Shown here: piece by piece, positions 37,237-45,836 of the stretch
Layout of the letters: the number at the start of each line of letters is the position of its first letter
How positions within the stretch are numbered: the stretch's first letter is position 1
Source of the DNA: Clostridium pasteurianum DSM 525 = ATCC 6013
GTDB lineage: Bacteria; Bacillota; Clostridia; Clostridiales; Clostridiaceae
Reading direction: 5' to 3'
Assembly: GCF_000807255.1 (NCBI RefSeq)
Contig: NZ_CP009268.1
Coordinates: 2,014,384 to 2,078,383, forward strand
DNA: 64,000 nt
Notes under the pieces: generated by a model
What the model saw: only the letters and a program-made list of their open reading frames with translations
Told to the model about the DNA's origin: nothing
Databases searched by the model: none
Program-made: the position numbers and the translations under genes

Positions 37237-38943
37237 ATGCTCCTTCAGTTGAATATTAGTAATTTTGCACTTATAGAATCTCTAAGCATTTCTTTTGAAA
37301 ATGGATTTAATGTATTATCAGGAGAAACAGGTGCAGGTAAATCCATATTGATTGATGCTATTAATTATGTACTGGGAGTAAAATTTACAAAAAATTCTAT
37401 TAGAACTGGTGAGAAAAAAACTTTTGTAGAAGCAGTCTTTTCTATTAAAAATAGTAAAACTATAGAATTATTAAAGAAACTTGAAATAGATTATGATGAT
37501 ATCTTAATTATCTCAAGAGAAGCTTTTCAATCAGGGAAAAATATAACTAAGATAAATGGAAAAACTGTACTGCTTACTCAATTGAGAAAAGTTAGTGCTA
37601 CTTTAATGGATATTCATGGACAGCATGAAAGTCAAACTCTTATGAATTCAGAAAATCATATTAATTTTTTAGACTCCTTTGGAGATGGTATTTTAAATAA
37701 AGAAAAAGAAAAATATAGAATATACTACAGAGAATTGAAAGAGATTGAATTCAAGATAGAAGAGCTTTCTAAAAAAACCGGCGACAAAGATAAAATTATT
37801 GACTTTTTAAAATATCAAATTGATGAAATCGAAAAGGCAAAATTAAAAGACGGTGAAGATGTTGAGTTGGAAGAAAGATATTCTATTATATCAAATAGTG
37901 AAGCTATAAGCAAAATTTTATGCAGCAGTTATGAAAAGCTCTATACAGGCAAGGAACAGACTTTATCCATATTTGATAACTTAGGAGTTGTTATAAAGGA
38001 GCTAAGGTCTATAGAAGAGCATTCCGATGAAATAAAATCTGTTGCTAGTTCCCTAGAGGAATCTTACTATAATATAGAAGAAAATATATCAATTATAAGA
38101 GATATTAAGGATAAAATTGAATTTGATGATAAAGAATTGGAATATGTAAATAATAGATTATATACAATTGATGGATTAAAAAAGAAATATGGAAATACTA
38201 TCAGTGACATAAAGAAGTATAGAGAAAAAATAATAAATCAATATGAAGAACTTGTTAATTTTTCTGAAATTATACAGAAATTATCAATTGATAAAGACAC
38301 TATTCATATTAAAGTAGTTGATCAAGCTAAAAAAATTCATAGTACAAGAGAAAAAATTGCAAAAACATTAGAACAAAAAATTTTGGATGAATTAAAGTAT
38401 GTAGGTCTTGGAAAAAGCATATTTAACATTAATATTGAATTTAATGAACAAAATATTAATGAAAATGGAGGAGATAGAGTAAAGTTTTTCATAACTACAA
38501 ATCCTGGAGAACCACTTAGAGAATTGGAAAAAGTCGTATCTGGTGGTGAATTATCTAGAATAATGTTGGCCTTTAAAACCGTTTTTGTAGATAAAGACAA
38601 TATTCCTTCAGTTATATTTGATGAAATTGATACTGGAATAAGTGGTAAAGTTGCTCAAAGCGTAGCAGAAAAAATATATGCTATATCCAACAATCATCAA
38701 GTTTTTTGCATAACTCATCTCCCACAAATTGCATGTATATCAGATGTTCATTACCTTATTGAAAAAAAGATATTAAATGATAAAACTTTTACCTTTGTAA
38801 ATAGATTAACATTAGAACAGAAGGAAAAGGCTATTGCTAAAATGATTAGTGGAAGTGAAATTACGAATTTGACCTTGGCAAACGCAAAAGAAATGATTAT
38901 ATTAGCAGATAATAAAAAGAAAAGTTTAAGGAAAATTTTATAA
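37237..38943 (+). CDS. recN: DNA repair protein RecN
   Basis: A 568-residue SMC-like ATPase of double-strand-break repair. Walker A is GETGAGKSILIDAI, followed by long coiled coils (about 150-380), the ABC signature VSGGELSRIMLAFK, the Walker B FDEIDTGISGKVAQ and the His switch FCITHLPQIA. Its place before spoIVB and spo0A matches B. subtilis. Confidence 0.97.
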   Translation: MLLQLNISNFALIESLSISFENGFNVLSGETGAGKSILIDAINYVLGVKFTKNSIRTGEKKTFVEAVFSIKNSKTIELLKKLEIDYDDILIISREAFQSGKNITKINGKTVLLTQLRKVSATLMDIHGQHESQTLMNSENHINFLDSFGDGILNKEKEKYRIYYRELKEIEFKIEELSKKTGDKDKIIDFLKYQIDEIEKAKLKDGEDVELEERYSIISNSEAISKILCSSYEKLYTGKEQTLSIFDNLGVVIKELRSIEEHSDEIKSVASSLEESYYNIEENISIIRDIKDKIEFDDKELEYVNNRLYTIDGLKKKYGNTISDIKKYREKIINQYEELVNFSEIIQKLSIDKDTIHIKVVDQAKKIHSTREKIAKTLEQKILDELKYVGLGKSIFNINIEFNEQNINENGGDRVKFFITTNPGEPLRELEKVVSGGELSRIMLAFKTVFVDKDNIPSVIFDEIDTGISGKVAQSVAEKIYAISNNHQVFCITHLPQIACISDVHYLIEKKILNDKTFTFVNRLTLEQKEKAIAKMISGSEITNLTLANAKEMIILADNKKKSLRKIL

Positions 38944-38950
38944 TAAACAT

Positions 38951-38992
38951 CAATAAAAAAATCCATAATATAAATTATGGATTTTTTTATTG
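38951..38992 (+). terminator. Intrinsic terminator after recN
   Basis: CAATAAAAAAATCCATAAT pairs with ATTATGGATTTTTTTATTG around a very short loop. The stem contains a T tract in its right arm. Confidence 0.85.
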
Positions 38993-39104
38993 GTGTTTTT
39001 CGTATATTGAAAGTATTAACTAATAATGCATTGTTATAATAGCATAATAAAAATTCATCAGGGTAACTTAAAATTATAATCTTAAAGATCAGGAGGTTAA
39101 AAGC

Positions 39105-40328
39105 ATGAAGAACAAAAAATTAAAGATAATGTGCTCTATTTTAACTCCTATTATTATTTTAACTTTAGTTACCTTTATGAGCCTAAGAAATATACCAGAA
39201 ACTATATATGTAAGACAAGGTGAAAATATAAATTACAGCTCAATGTTAAAGGTAAATAATAGTGATGTTACAGTATTAAAACAAAATACTAATAATCAGT
39301 TCCAAACAAAAGTAAAAAAATCTGTGAATTTATTAGGTATTTTACCTGTTAAAACCGTAAACTTAGAAGTGGTACCTAAAATTATGGTATACCCTGGAGG
39401 TCAACCTGTAGGTATAAAATTAAATACAGAAGGAGTTTTGGTAGTAGGTTTATCTGATATAGATTCACAAAATAGAAAAGTTAGCAGTCCTGCTGCAGAA
39501 GCAGGTGTGCAGATTGGTGATAGTATAGTAAAAATAGATGGGGAAAATGTAAACAATTCTAAAACAGTTTCAGACAAACTAAAAAAATATAAAGATTCTA
39601 TTTTAAAAGTAACTATAAAAAGAGATGGGAAAAATATTGAAAAAGAAATTAGACCAATAAAAAGTGATTTAGATAATGATTACAAATTAGGATTGTGGGT
39701 AAGAGATTCTACTGCAGGAGTTGGAACATTAACATTCTATCATGAAAACTCCAAAAAGTTTGCAGCCTTAGGTCATCCAATAACAGATGTTGATACTGGT
39801 ACAATGCTCAGTGTAAGGAATGGAAATATAATAAATTCATCTATAGTGTCAATAAAAAAGGGAGCTAAAGGTGATCCAGGAGAAGTTAGAGGAATTTTTG
39901 TAAATGAAAATAATCCCATGGGTAATATACAATCCAATACTATATCTGGTATTTATGGTATGACTGATAAAATATTAAAAAACCATAAATATAACAGACC
40001 TATAGAAATAGGACTTAGAAATGAAATAAAAGAAGGCGATGCACAGATACTTACAACAATAGATGGTGAAACGCCAAAACTTTACAGTATAAAAATTGAA
40101 AAGCTTCTTCCACAAGATTCACCAGGACCTAAAAGTATGGTTATAAGGATTACAGATCCTGAATTATTAGAGAAAACAGGTGGTATAGTTCAAGGAATGA
40201 GTGGTAGTCCTATAATACAAAACAACAAAATTATAGGTGCTGTGACCCATGTGCTTATCAATAAACCAGATGTAGGATATGGTATATATATGGAATGGAT
40301 GTTAAAAGATGCTGGTATTTTAAAGTAG
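39105..40328 (+). CDS. spoIVB: SpoIVB serine peptidase
   Basis: A 407-residue S55-family peptidase secreted from the forespore to trigger pro-sigma-K processing. It has an N-terminal transmembrane signal (residues 8-26), a PDZ domain (about 115-190; SPAAEAGVQIGDSIVKIDGE) and a protease domain with His in ALGHPITD and the catalytic Ser in QGMSGSPII. The SpoIVB length is normal. AGGAGGT precedes the start. Confidence 0.96.
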   Translation: MKNKKLKIMCSILTPIIILTLVTFMSLRNIPETIYVRQGENINYSSMLKVNNSDVTVLKQNTNNQFQTKVKKSVNLLGILPVKTVNLEVVPKIMVYPGGQPVGIKLNTEGVLVVGLSDIDSQNRKVSSPAAEAGVQIGDSIVKIDGENVNNSKTVSDKLKKYKDSILKVTIKRDGKNIEKEIRPIKSDLDNDYKLGLWVRDSTAGVGTLTFYHENSKKFAALGHPITDVDTGTMLSVRNGNIINSSIVSIKKGAKGDPGEVRGIFVNENNPMGNIQSNTISGIYGMTDKILKNHKYNRPIEIGLRNEIKEGDAQILTTIDGETPKLYSIKIEKLLPQDSPGPKSMVIRITDPELLEKTGGIVQGMSGSPIIQNNKIIGAVTHVLINKPDVGYGIYMEWMLKDAGILK

Positions 40329-40331
40329 AAT

Positions 40332-40366
40332 AAAAGACTTTAGAGTAAATTCTAAAGTCTTTTATA
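40332..40366 (+). terminator. Intrinsic terminator after spoIVB
   Basis: AAAAGACTTTAGA (40332-40344) pairs perfectly with TCTAAAGTCTTTT (40351-40363), separating spoIVB from the spo0A promoter region. Confidence 0.8.
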
Positions 40367-40446
40367 ATTAATGTTAAAATAAATTATTATAGTAAAATTT
40401 TACAAAATATCTTGCTTTTTAATTGATTTAATAATAAAATAGAACA

Positions 40447-40518
40447 GAAATATAATTTATTTAATAAAAAAATAAATTTAAAAATAAATTTAATAAAAAA
40501 AATAATTTATATAATAAA
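40447..40518 (+). repeat. AT-only imperfect tandem repeats upstream of spo0A
   Basis: Four or so degenerate copies of a unit like ATAAATTTAATAAAAAA run up to the promoter at 40519. They could act as an UP-element-like or intrinsically curved tract. Low-complexity drift is the alternative. Confidence 0.5.
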
Positions 40519-40545
40519 GAAGGTTTTATCAAAGATTTGTCGAAT
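40519..40545 (+). promoter_or_regulatory. Sigma-H-type promoter with overlapping 0A box for spo0A
   Basis: GAAGGTTTT (40519-40527) matches the sigma-H -35 RNAGGAWWW with one mismatch. Eleven bases later GTCGAAT (40539-40545) matches the -10 RNNGAAT. TTGTCGAA at 40537-40544 contains a perfect 0A box (TGTCGAA) lying on the -10 element. The start codon is about 50 bases downstream. This suggests sigma-H transcription with direct Spo0A autocontrol. Confidence 0.7.
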
Positions 40546-40595
40546 ACTTTAATTGTAAACATATGGGAATAGAAATATAAAGGGGAGTATTAAAA

Positions 40596-41423
40596 ATGGA
40601 ATATTCTAAGATAAGTGTATTGATAGCAGATGATAATAAAGAATTCTGTAATATTTTAAATGATTATTTATTAAATCAAAGTGACATAGTGGTGGTAGGT
40701 ATAGCTAAAGACGGAATAGAAGCTTTAAAATTAATAGAAGAAAAAAAGCCGGATCTAGTTATTTTAGACATAATAATGCCGCATTTGGATGGATTAGGAG
40801 TTTTGGAGAAGCTTGCCAATATAAACATAGATCCTGTACCAAATGTAATTGTACTATCTGCTGTAGGTCAAGACAAAATTACTCAAAGAGCTATAACTTT
40901 AGGTGCTGATTATTATGTAGTTAAACCTTTTGATATGGATGTATTTACTAAGAGAATAAGACAAATGTTTAACAATACTATTTTGGATTCAGAAACTAAA
41001 AAGACAATGCCTATATCTGAAAAAGCTGCAGATGTAAAGATTTCTCAATCTGTACCTCTAGATTTAGAGGATGAAATAACAAGTATTATTCATGAAATAG
41101 GCGTTCCAGCTCATATTAAAGGTTATATGTATTTAAGAGAAGCAATAAATATGGTAGTAGATAATATAGAACTTTTATCTGCTGTAACTAAAGAATTATA
41201 TCCATCTATAGCAAAAAAATATAATACTACTGCAAGCCGTGTAGAGAGAGCTATAAGACATGCAATTGAAGTAGCCTGGTCTAGAGGGCAAGTCGATACC
41301 ATAAATAAATTATTTGGATATACCATACATAATGGAAAGGGAAAACCAACTAATTCAGAATTTATAGCAATGATTGCAGATAAACTTAGACTTAAAAATA
41401 AGGTTAAGAATGTGGCTCAGTAG
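40596..41423 (+). CDS. spo0A: Sporulation master regulator Spo0A
   Basis: 275 residues. The receiver domain has the acidic pair Asp12/Asp13, the phosphoacceptor Asp58 in VILDIIMP, and Lys110 in VVKPFD. The C-terminal DNA-binding domain carries [19 protein letters not shown], the recognition-helix region invariant among spore formers. In clostridia Spo0A also controls the switch to solvent or other stationary-phase metabolism. AAAGGGGAG precedes the start. Confidence 0.98.
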   Translation: MEYSKISVLIADDNKEFCNILNDYLLNQSDIVVVGIAKDGIEALKLIEEKKPDLVILDIIMPHLDGLGVLEKLANINIDPVPNVIVLSAVGQDKITQRAITLGADYYVVKPFDMDVFTKRIRQMFNNTILDSETKKTMPISEKAADVKISQSVPLDLEDEITSIIHEIGVPAHIKGYMYLREAINMVVDNIELLSAVTKELYPSIAKKYNTTASRVERAIRHAIEVAWSRGQVDTINKLFGYTIHNGKGKPTNSEFIAMIADKLRLKNKVKNVAQ

Positions 41424-41548
41424 GTGGGTTGAGAGTAGTTTTAGGGTATATCATCAGACCAACTAATGATTTTTGAGCCGACTAATATTTATTTAAAAAT
41501 AAAAATAACTTTCAATATTCATTGGTGTGATTATTGGAGGTTATTTTT

Positions 41549-41745
41549 ATGAATAAAAATGTAAAAAAATAAAGTTTGGATTATAAAATTGATGACTTTA
41601 TGATTTGGTGTCAACAAAAAGATTTAAGAATAAAAAGTATCACATCTTATGAAGCTTGTCTCAGATTATTTGCTAGTTGAACAATATGCTACAACACACA
41701 CATAGAAATAGTAGATAAAAAACAATTAATAATTAAATTAAAATA
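41549..41745 (+). pseudogene. Tyrosine recombinase/integrase N-terminal relic
   Basis: A TTGGAGG site precedes ATG 41549 reading MNKNVKK and then TAA (41570). The frame continues LDYKIDDFMIWCQQKDLR and SYEACLRLFAS to TGA (41678) and a last stop at 41743. The middle looks like the SAM-like N-terminal domain of phage-type integrases (a DDFMxxxxxKDLxxKxxxSYxxxLxLF pattern). No catalytic domain remains. It is too broken to be functional. Confidence 0.55.
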
Positions 41746-41784
41746 GGCAATTTAGGGTAAATTCTTAGATTGCCTATTTTTTTG
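41742..41784 (+). terminator. Intrinsic terminator
   Basis: AATAGGCAAT pairs with ATTGCCTATT, with further pairing inside, and is followed by a run of T. It lies just behind the integrase relic and may serve spo0A read-through as well. Confidence 0.75.
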
Positions 41785-41920
41785 TTTTTTATTATTACAT
41801 CTAAATAAGAAAAATCTGCGTTAATCAAAACCAATGTTATGATAATTTTAATCAAACAGACAAATTGAAATTTATCAACATATAAATCGTATTATAAAAG
41901 CCAGTACAAATCTTCTCTTT

Positions 41921-42217
41921 TTATATTGGACATTGATAACGGACCTTGCCAACACTGTTTTTTCCATACTCAATGGCTTCTGTGGGACATTTACAAGTGA
42001 GTACATTCCTTGTCCCAGACAGGTTTGTTTTTTTTAGATGGATATTGTTAAGGGGACATTCTTTCACACATATGCCACATCCTATACATTTATCATCTGC
42101 TGTAAATTTATTTGATTTGACAAAAAATGGATAAAATACTGTGTTTACAACAGAACTGTTCAGGTAATCAACAAGGAAAGAAATTATATGAAAGATAGGA
42201 ATAAAAGTATAGCTCAA
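41921..42217 (-). pseudogene. Ferredoxin-domain remnant of an EFR1-type flavodoxin/ferredoxin protein
   Basis: 98 codons on the minus strand. The segment FYPFFVKSNKFTADDKCIGCGICVKECPLNNI has an intact first [4Fe-4S] motif. The second motif is collapsed to TCKCPTEAIEYG, lacking two cysteines, and the family's C-terminus KVRYQCP follows. The flavodoxin domain expected in front is missing; its place is taken by the unrelated plus-strand gene at 42188. I read it as a decayed fragment, although a small one-cluster ferredoxin cannot be excluded. Confidence 0.6.
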
Positions 42218-42583
42218 TCTATAAGTATGTTTGGTATCTTTTTCGGAAGATGGTTTTCTAGAAATTTTGGAGATAATACTTATTTTGGATTGAATGGCAA
42301 CATATTAATAAGTATTATAGCTGGTATAATAATAGGAATTGCTTTAGTAATTTTGATTATAAAAAAGTTTTATTTTGCATCATTTATATTTTTAGTTTTA
42401 TTTTCACCTATGATAATAACATATATAGGAATGTATTATGATAATACAACTTTAATGGATGTTGGTTTTATAACTTTTATCATTATATTAATAATATTTT
42501 TAATTCTTACAAAGCGGTATGTGAGAATTACTGATGATAGTTATGATAATATTAATTATGATAAATATAAAAATAAATATTAG
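42188..42583 (+). CDS. Small integral membrane protein, unknown
   Basis: 131 residues with an amphipathic N-terminus, then four hydrophobic segments (about 38-57, 60-72, 75-85 and 94-109) and an Asp/Asn/Tyr-rich polar tail. AAGGAAAG precedes the ATG. I do not recognise the family. It overlaps the 5' end of the minus-strand ferredoxin remnant by 30 bases and is followed by a bidirectional terminator. Confidence 0.6.
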   Translation: MKDRNKSIAQSISMFGIFFGRWFSRNFGDNTYFGLNGNILISIIAGIIIGIALVILIIKKFYFASFIFLVLFSPMIITYIGMYYDNTTLMDVGFITFIIILIIFLILTKRYVRITDDSYDNINYDKYKNKY

Positions 42584-42595
42584 TATAGAAATGTT

Positions 42596-42634
42596 ATAGG
42601 GTATTTCCAAAAGTAGTAATACCCTATTTTTTCA
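42596..42634. terminator. Bidirectional terminator between convergent genes
   Basis: ATAGGGTATT (42596-42605) pairs with AATACCCTAT (42618-42627). T6 follows on the plus strand, and the minus-strand neighbour ends at 42636. Confidence 0.75.
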
Positions 42635-42635
42635 G

Positions 42636-43220
42636 CTACAGTTTATATATTAAAGTACATTCTCGATCTTCCATAAGACTCATAGCATAAAACTTTTCTT
42701 GTTCCTCCGTAAATCTGCTTTTACTTATTTTTCTATTATAAAGTTCTGATTTATCCATAATAATCTTTATTTCTTTATCTTTAAAATTTCTTTTTCTATA
42801 GTATGGATCAAATACATATACATAATCATCATCAATAGAGGTAAGTAAAACATAATGATATATATTTGAATCAAAATATACTTTTACAGCAGCAACTCCA
42901 TTGTTATTTAAGCATTTATAAACTTTACTGTTAGTTTTTAAATTTATTTCTTTATTTTTCAATGTTTCACATTTAATCTTTAAATTATGTGATTTAGAAA
43001 ATTCATTTATACAATTACTTATTAATTCTACTGCAAAATATGATGTACCATTTCCACCTAACTTTCCATTTTTATTGTAAGTATCTAGACTATACATATA
43101 AATATTTTTTATGATTTCTGGGAAAATTTCATGTCTTTCAAATAAATATTTTAAAGCATTTATAAAAGTTGTTGGAACACAATCATATTCTGTACTTTGA
43201 TATCCTAATGGTGTTTTCAT
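42636..43220 (-). CDS. C39-like/papain-fold cysteine peptidase-like protein
   Basis: A 194-residue protein without a signal peptide. Cys14 in STEYDCVPTTFINAL follows the peptidase C39/BtrH-like pattern (Gln-x(n)-D/N-C-x-x-T). Downstream a His in NIYHYVLLTSID and an Asp in YVYVFDPYY complete a plausible Cys-His-Asp triad. C39 domains normally process double-glycine leaders as part of ABC exporters; this one is stand-alone with no transporter or precursor nearby. Substrate unknown. Confidence 0.6.
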   Translation of the reverse strand: MKTPLGYQSTEYDCVPTTFINALKYLFERHEIFPEIIKNIYMYSLDTYNKNGKLGGNGTSYFAVELISNCINEFSKSHNLKIKCETLKNKEINLKTNSKVYKCLNNNGVAAVKVYFDSNIYHYVLLTSIDDDYVYVFDPYYRKRNFKDKEIKIIMDKSELYNRKISKSRFTEEQEKFYAMSLMEDRECTLIYKL

Positions 43221-43347
43221 TTTTACTATAACCTCGAATTATTTAAATTTTTAACTTATATTATTATATGAAAATTATACACTAAGTTCTTATATTGCGT
43301 GAAGTTGGAATTATACAAATAAAAGATTTTAAAATTTAACCTGACTA

Positions 43348-43460
43348 ACTTGGCGTAAGTCTCCAACTTCTTGAAGTGGGAGTTCGACGCCAAGTAAGCC
43401 ATGCATTTGCAGTTCTAAAATTCAAGATGGGGTAAAAGAATCCTCACCTGAATTAAGTAC
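43348..43460. repeat. Structured block resembling an IS200/IS605 element end
   Basis: ACTTGGCGT (43348-43356) pairs with ACGCCAAGT (43387-43395), enclosing a second stem CTCCAACTTC (43361-43370) with GAAGTGGGAG (43373-43382). About 25 bases later AATTCA..GGGG pairs with CCTC..TGAATT (about 43419-43453). Compact subterminal hairpins of this kind are typical of clostridial IS200/IS605-type elements and their TnpB guide scaffolds. No transposase or TnpB is present, so this would be a solo remnant. Confidence 0.4.
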
Positions 43461-43478
43461 TTGCTTCAATAAAGTTTA

Positions 43479-43928
43479 TTAATTAAGAGATTTTAATTTT
43501 ACTATTTTCCCAAAAACCCAAAATCTATAGCCTAAAAAATTAACTATCTGAGCTAACAACATTGAAATAATTTTAGCAAAAAAAGAATTTAAAGAGCTAT
43601 TATTCATTAATATACTTAACCCTATTAAACTTACACTTAATGAAGCTAAATTAACAACAATAAATTGAACAATTTCCATAATTGTTTTCTTATTATTTCT
43701 TGTATCATTAAAAGTCCAAAATCTATTGAAAAGGTAGCTATTTAAAGTACCACTAAAATATGATATTATCTGACTTATAATATAGTTAACACCCAATAAG
43801 ATATTTAGCAAAGAAAATATTCCAAAGTCAAATATAGTATTTAAGCAACCTATGCATCCAAATTTTATGATATGTTTAAAATCGTTATTATTTATAAATT
43901 TATTATAAATATTTTTAATAGCAGTCAT
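43479..43928 (-). CDS. GtrA-family membrane protein
   Basis: 149 residues with four transmembrane helices and the GtrA motifs IIKFGCIGCLNTIFDFGIF, NSYLFNRFWTF and NFLGYRFWVF. GtrA-like proteins are thought to flip or assist transfer of undecaprenyl-linked sugars for cell-surface polysaccharides; no glycosyltransferase is adjacent. The ATG at 43928 is chosen because AAAGG lies about 10 bases upstream on the minus strand; an ATG at 43937 and a GTG at 43955 are also in frame. Confidence 0.85.
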   Translation of the reverse strand: MTAIKNIYNKFINNNDFKHIIKFGCIGCLNTIFDFGIFSLLNILLGVNYIISQIISYFSGTLNSYLFNRFWTFNDTRNNKKTIMEIVQFIVVNLASLSVSLIGLSILMNNSSLNSFFAKIISMLLAQIVNFLGYRFWVFGKIVKLKSLN

Positions 43929-44061
43929 GTAATTCATACCTTTCCGATTTATCACTTTATTATGATTAAATTATAATAAGGGAATATGGCATAAATATAA
44001 AATAAATATGTTTATTTTGTGTGATTTTTAGTATTTATTAATTTAATTATTGAAGATTATC

Positions 44062-44127
44062 AATTATACTAAAAATAAACCCTATGTAGTTACTATTACT
44101 ATCATAAGGTTTATTTTTAGTATAATT
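44062..44127. repeat. 20-bp perfect inverted repeat
   Basis: The left arm 44062-44081 (AATTATACTAAAAATAAACC) and right arm 44108-44127 are exact complements around a 26-base loop, whose ends also pair partly (CTATG/CATAAG). It lies between two minus-strand genes and may be the terminator of the upstream one, but no T tract follows the stem. The rest of the 43929-44249 gap shows nothing recognisable. Confidence 0.65.
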
Positions 44128-44249
44128 AAATATTAAGATAAGGGGGTATCTAATATTTGCTACGATTAAATATTAGCATTACAATACAGAAAAAATATAA
44201 AAGAATTGTGTTAAATTTATGTGATTAAATTTAAATTTCTTAAATATAA

Positions 44250-44804
44250 TTATTTTATGGTTTTTTTTCGAAATTTATCAACTAATTTCATATCTTCTTT
44301 ATCTTTTAATAATTCATATAAAATGCTGTATTTTTTGCTTAAATCATATAATTTATTCTTTTCTAATTTATTTAAATGTTTATAATTGGATAATAGCAGA
44401 TTTATTGATAATTCTACTAAACTAAGTTTGTCTTCTAACTTGAGATTCTTTTCTAGATCGGTATCATTTATTTTTTGTATTTCCTCAGTATCACCTATTT
44501 TTACAGTAAATCCATCAATATATCTATTATTTGATAGTTCCGTATATTTTTTTACTATTTTAAGCTGAAGAATATAGTCTTTATGAATAATCCCATTTAA
44601 GTTTCCTGGATAGCCGTGAATGTAATAGTTGTCTCTAAATTTTACAACTAAAGTTGTTCTTCTAACAAAAGAGGTGTCCATAATAAAAACTACATCGCCT
44701 ACATGGTAATCTACTCCCTCATAGGTAAAAGCATATTCTCCTATGTCTCCAAAATTTGTATTTTTTTTTGCTATATAGTTTTCTTTGATAATTTTACCTT
44801 TCAT
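44250..44804 (-). CDS. Protein of unknown function
   Basis: A 184-residue soluble protein. The first 90 residues are beta-rich with a pattern VDYHVGDVVFIMDTSF...VVKFRDNYYIHGYPG, suggestive of a small SH3-like or barrel domain. The last 70 are predicted helical and highly charged (LEKNLKLEDKLSLVE, KLEKNKLYDLSKK). A GAAAGGGG site precedes the ATG on the minus strand. I do not recognise the family. The isolated location in an accessory patch suggests acquired DNA. Confidence 0.6.
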   Translation of the reverse strand: MKGKIIKENYIAKKNTNFGDIGEYAFTYEGVDYHVGDVVFIMDTSFVRRTTLVVKFRDNYYIHGYPGNLNGIIHKDYILQLKIVKKYTELSNNRYIDGFTVKIGDTEEIQKINDTDLEKNLKLEDKLSLVELSINLLLSNYKHLNKLEKNKLYDLSKKYSILYELLKDKEDMKLVDKFRKKTIK

Positions 44805-45169
44805 ACATATTACCCCTTTCCAAATTTTCTTGTAAACGTTTATATAATTTTGAAGTTAAATCAATATCTCATAATTAAAATAAGTAAATTGATTTTAATT
44901 ATTGGTATTTACAAATATTTTAATTATAAAAACTGAAATTAAAATAAATTATTTAAAAGATAATATAGTTATTGTAAATTTATAATTATGTAAGATAATA
45001 TTCCCTTATATTTATATTTTATACAATTATTTTAACTTAGATACAAAATTTCTATATTTATGTAAATTTATCACAAATAACAAAAAATAATTATAATATA
45101 GTTAATGAATATATAAATTGACAATTTAATCCTATAATAAATTTTGTACTTTTTAGTAAATACTTAAAT

Positions 45170-45198
45170 TTGACAATTGTATTTTTCGTAATTAGAAT
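45170..45198 (+). promoter_or_regulatory. Sigma-A promoter of the Nudix gene
   Basis: TTGACA (45170-45175), 17 bases, TAGAAT (45193-45198) is a near-consensus promoter 50 bases before the ATG at 45248. The remainder of the gap 44805-45169 is very AT-rich and shows no gene or strong structure. Confidence 0.8.
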
Positions 45199-45247
45199 GA
45201 AATTATTGATTTTTATAAAGAAAATTTTAATTTTGGAGGATATTTTG

Positions 45248-45766
45248 ATGAAATTAACGGAAGATACTGTCTGTGAGAAGAATTTATATAAAGGTAAAGT
45301 AATAGAATTATATTTACAAAAAGTTAGATTGAGTAATGGAAAATGTTCAGATAGAGAAATAGTAAAGCATCCTGGCGGAGTGGCTATTATAGCTTTTAAA
45401 GATAAGGAAACAATACTTATGGTAGAGCAGTACAGAAAGCCGCTGGAAAGGGTTTTAATTGAGCTGCCAGCAGGTAAAATTGAACTTGGAGAGAGGACTG
45501 AAGAATGTGGCAAAAGAGAACTTGAAGAGGAAACTGGGTATAAAGCAAGAGAATTTACCTATCTAGGTAAAATTGCTACATCACCAGGATTTTGTAATGA
45601 ATATATTTATTTTTATAAGGCTGAAGATCTATATAAAGGTAAGTTGGATAGAGATGAAGATGAATTTATAAATATAAAAGAAGTAAAAATTAATGATATA
45701 AAAGAGATGATAATTAAAGGAATTATAATAGACGCAAAAACTATAAGTGCATTTATGTATTTGTAA
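45248..45766 (+). CDS. nudF: ADP-ribose pyrophosphatase, Nudix family
   Basis: A 172-residue Nudix hydrolase. The Nudix box GKIELGERTEECGKRELEEETGY fits GX5EX7REUXEEXGU, and PGGVAIIAFKD and the downstream SPGFCNEYIY (Pro about 15 residues past the box) are typical of ADP-ribose pyrophosphatases. The ATG at 45248 follows TTGGAGGA; an upstream in-frame ATG has no binding site and would lie inside the promoter. B. subtilis also has nudF before spoIIM. Confidence 0.9.
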   Translation: MKLTEDTVCEKNLYKGKVIELYLQKVRLSNGKCSDREIVKHPGGVAIIAFKDKETILMVEQYRKPLERVLIELPAGKIELGERTEECGKRELEEETGYKAREFTYLGKIATSPGFCNEYIYFYKAEDLYKGKLDRDEDEFINIKEVKINDIKEMIIKGIIIDAKTISAFMYL

Positions 45767-45836
45767 AATTATCATATTATTCTATTGTGAATCATAAATA
45801 TTATAAAAAGATGATTAACAATGGGAGGAATAATTA

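Noticed and set aside
41946-42134. Plus-strand 62-codon frame opposite the ferredoxin remnant
   Set aside because: The minus strand carries recognisable ferredoxin motifs; the plus frame shows none.
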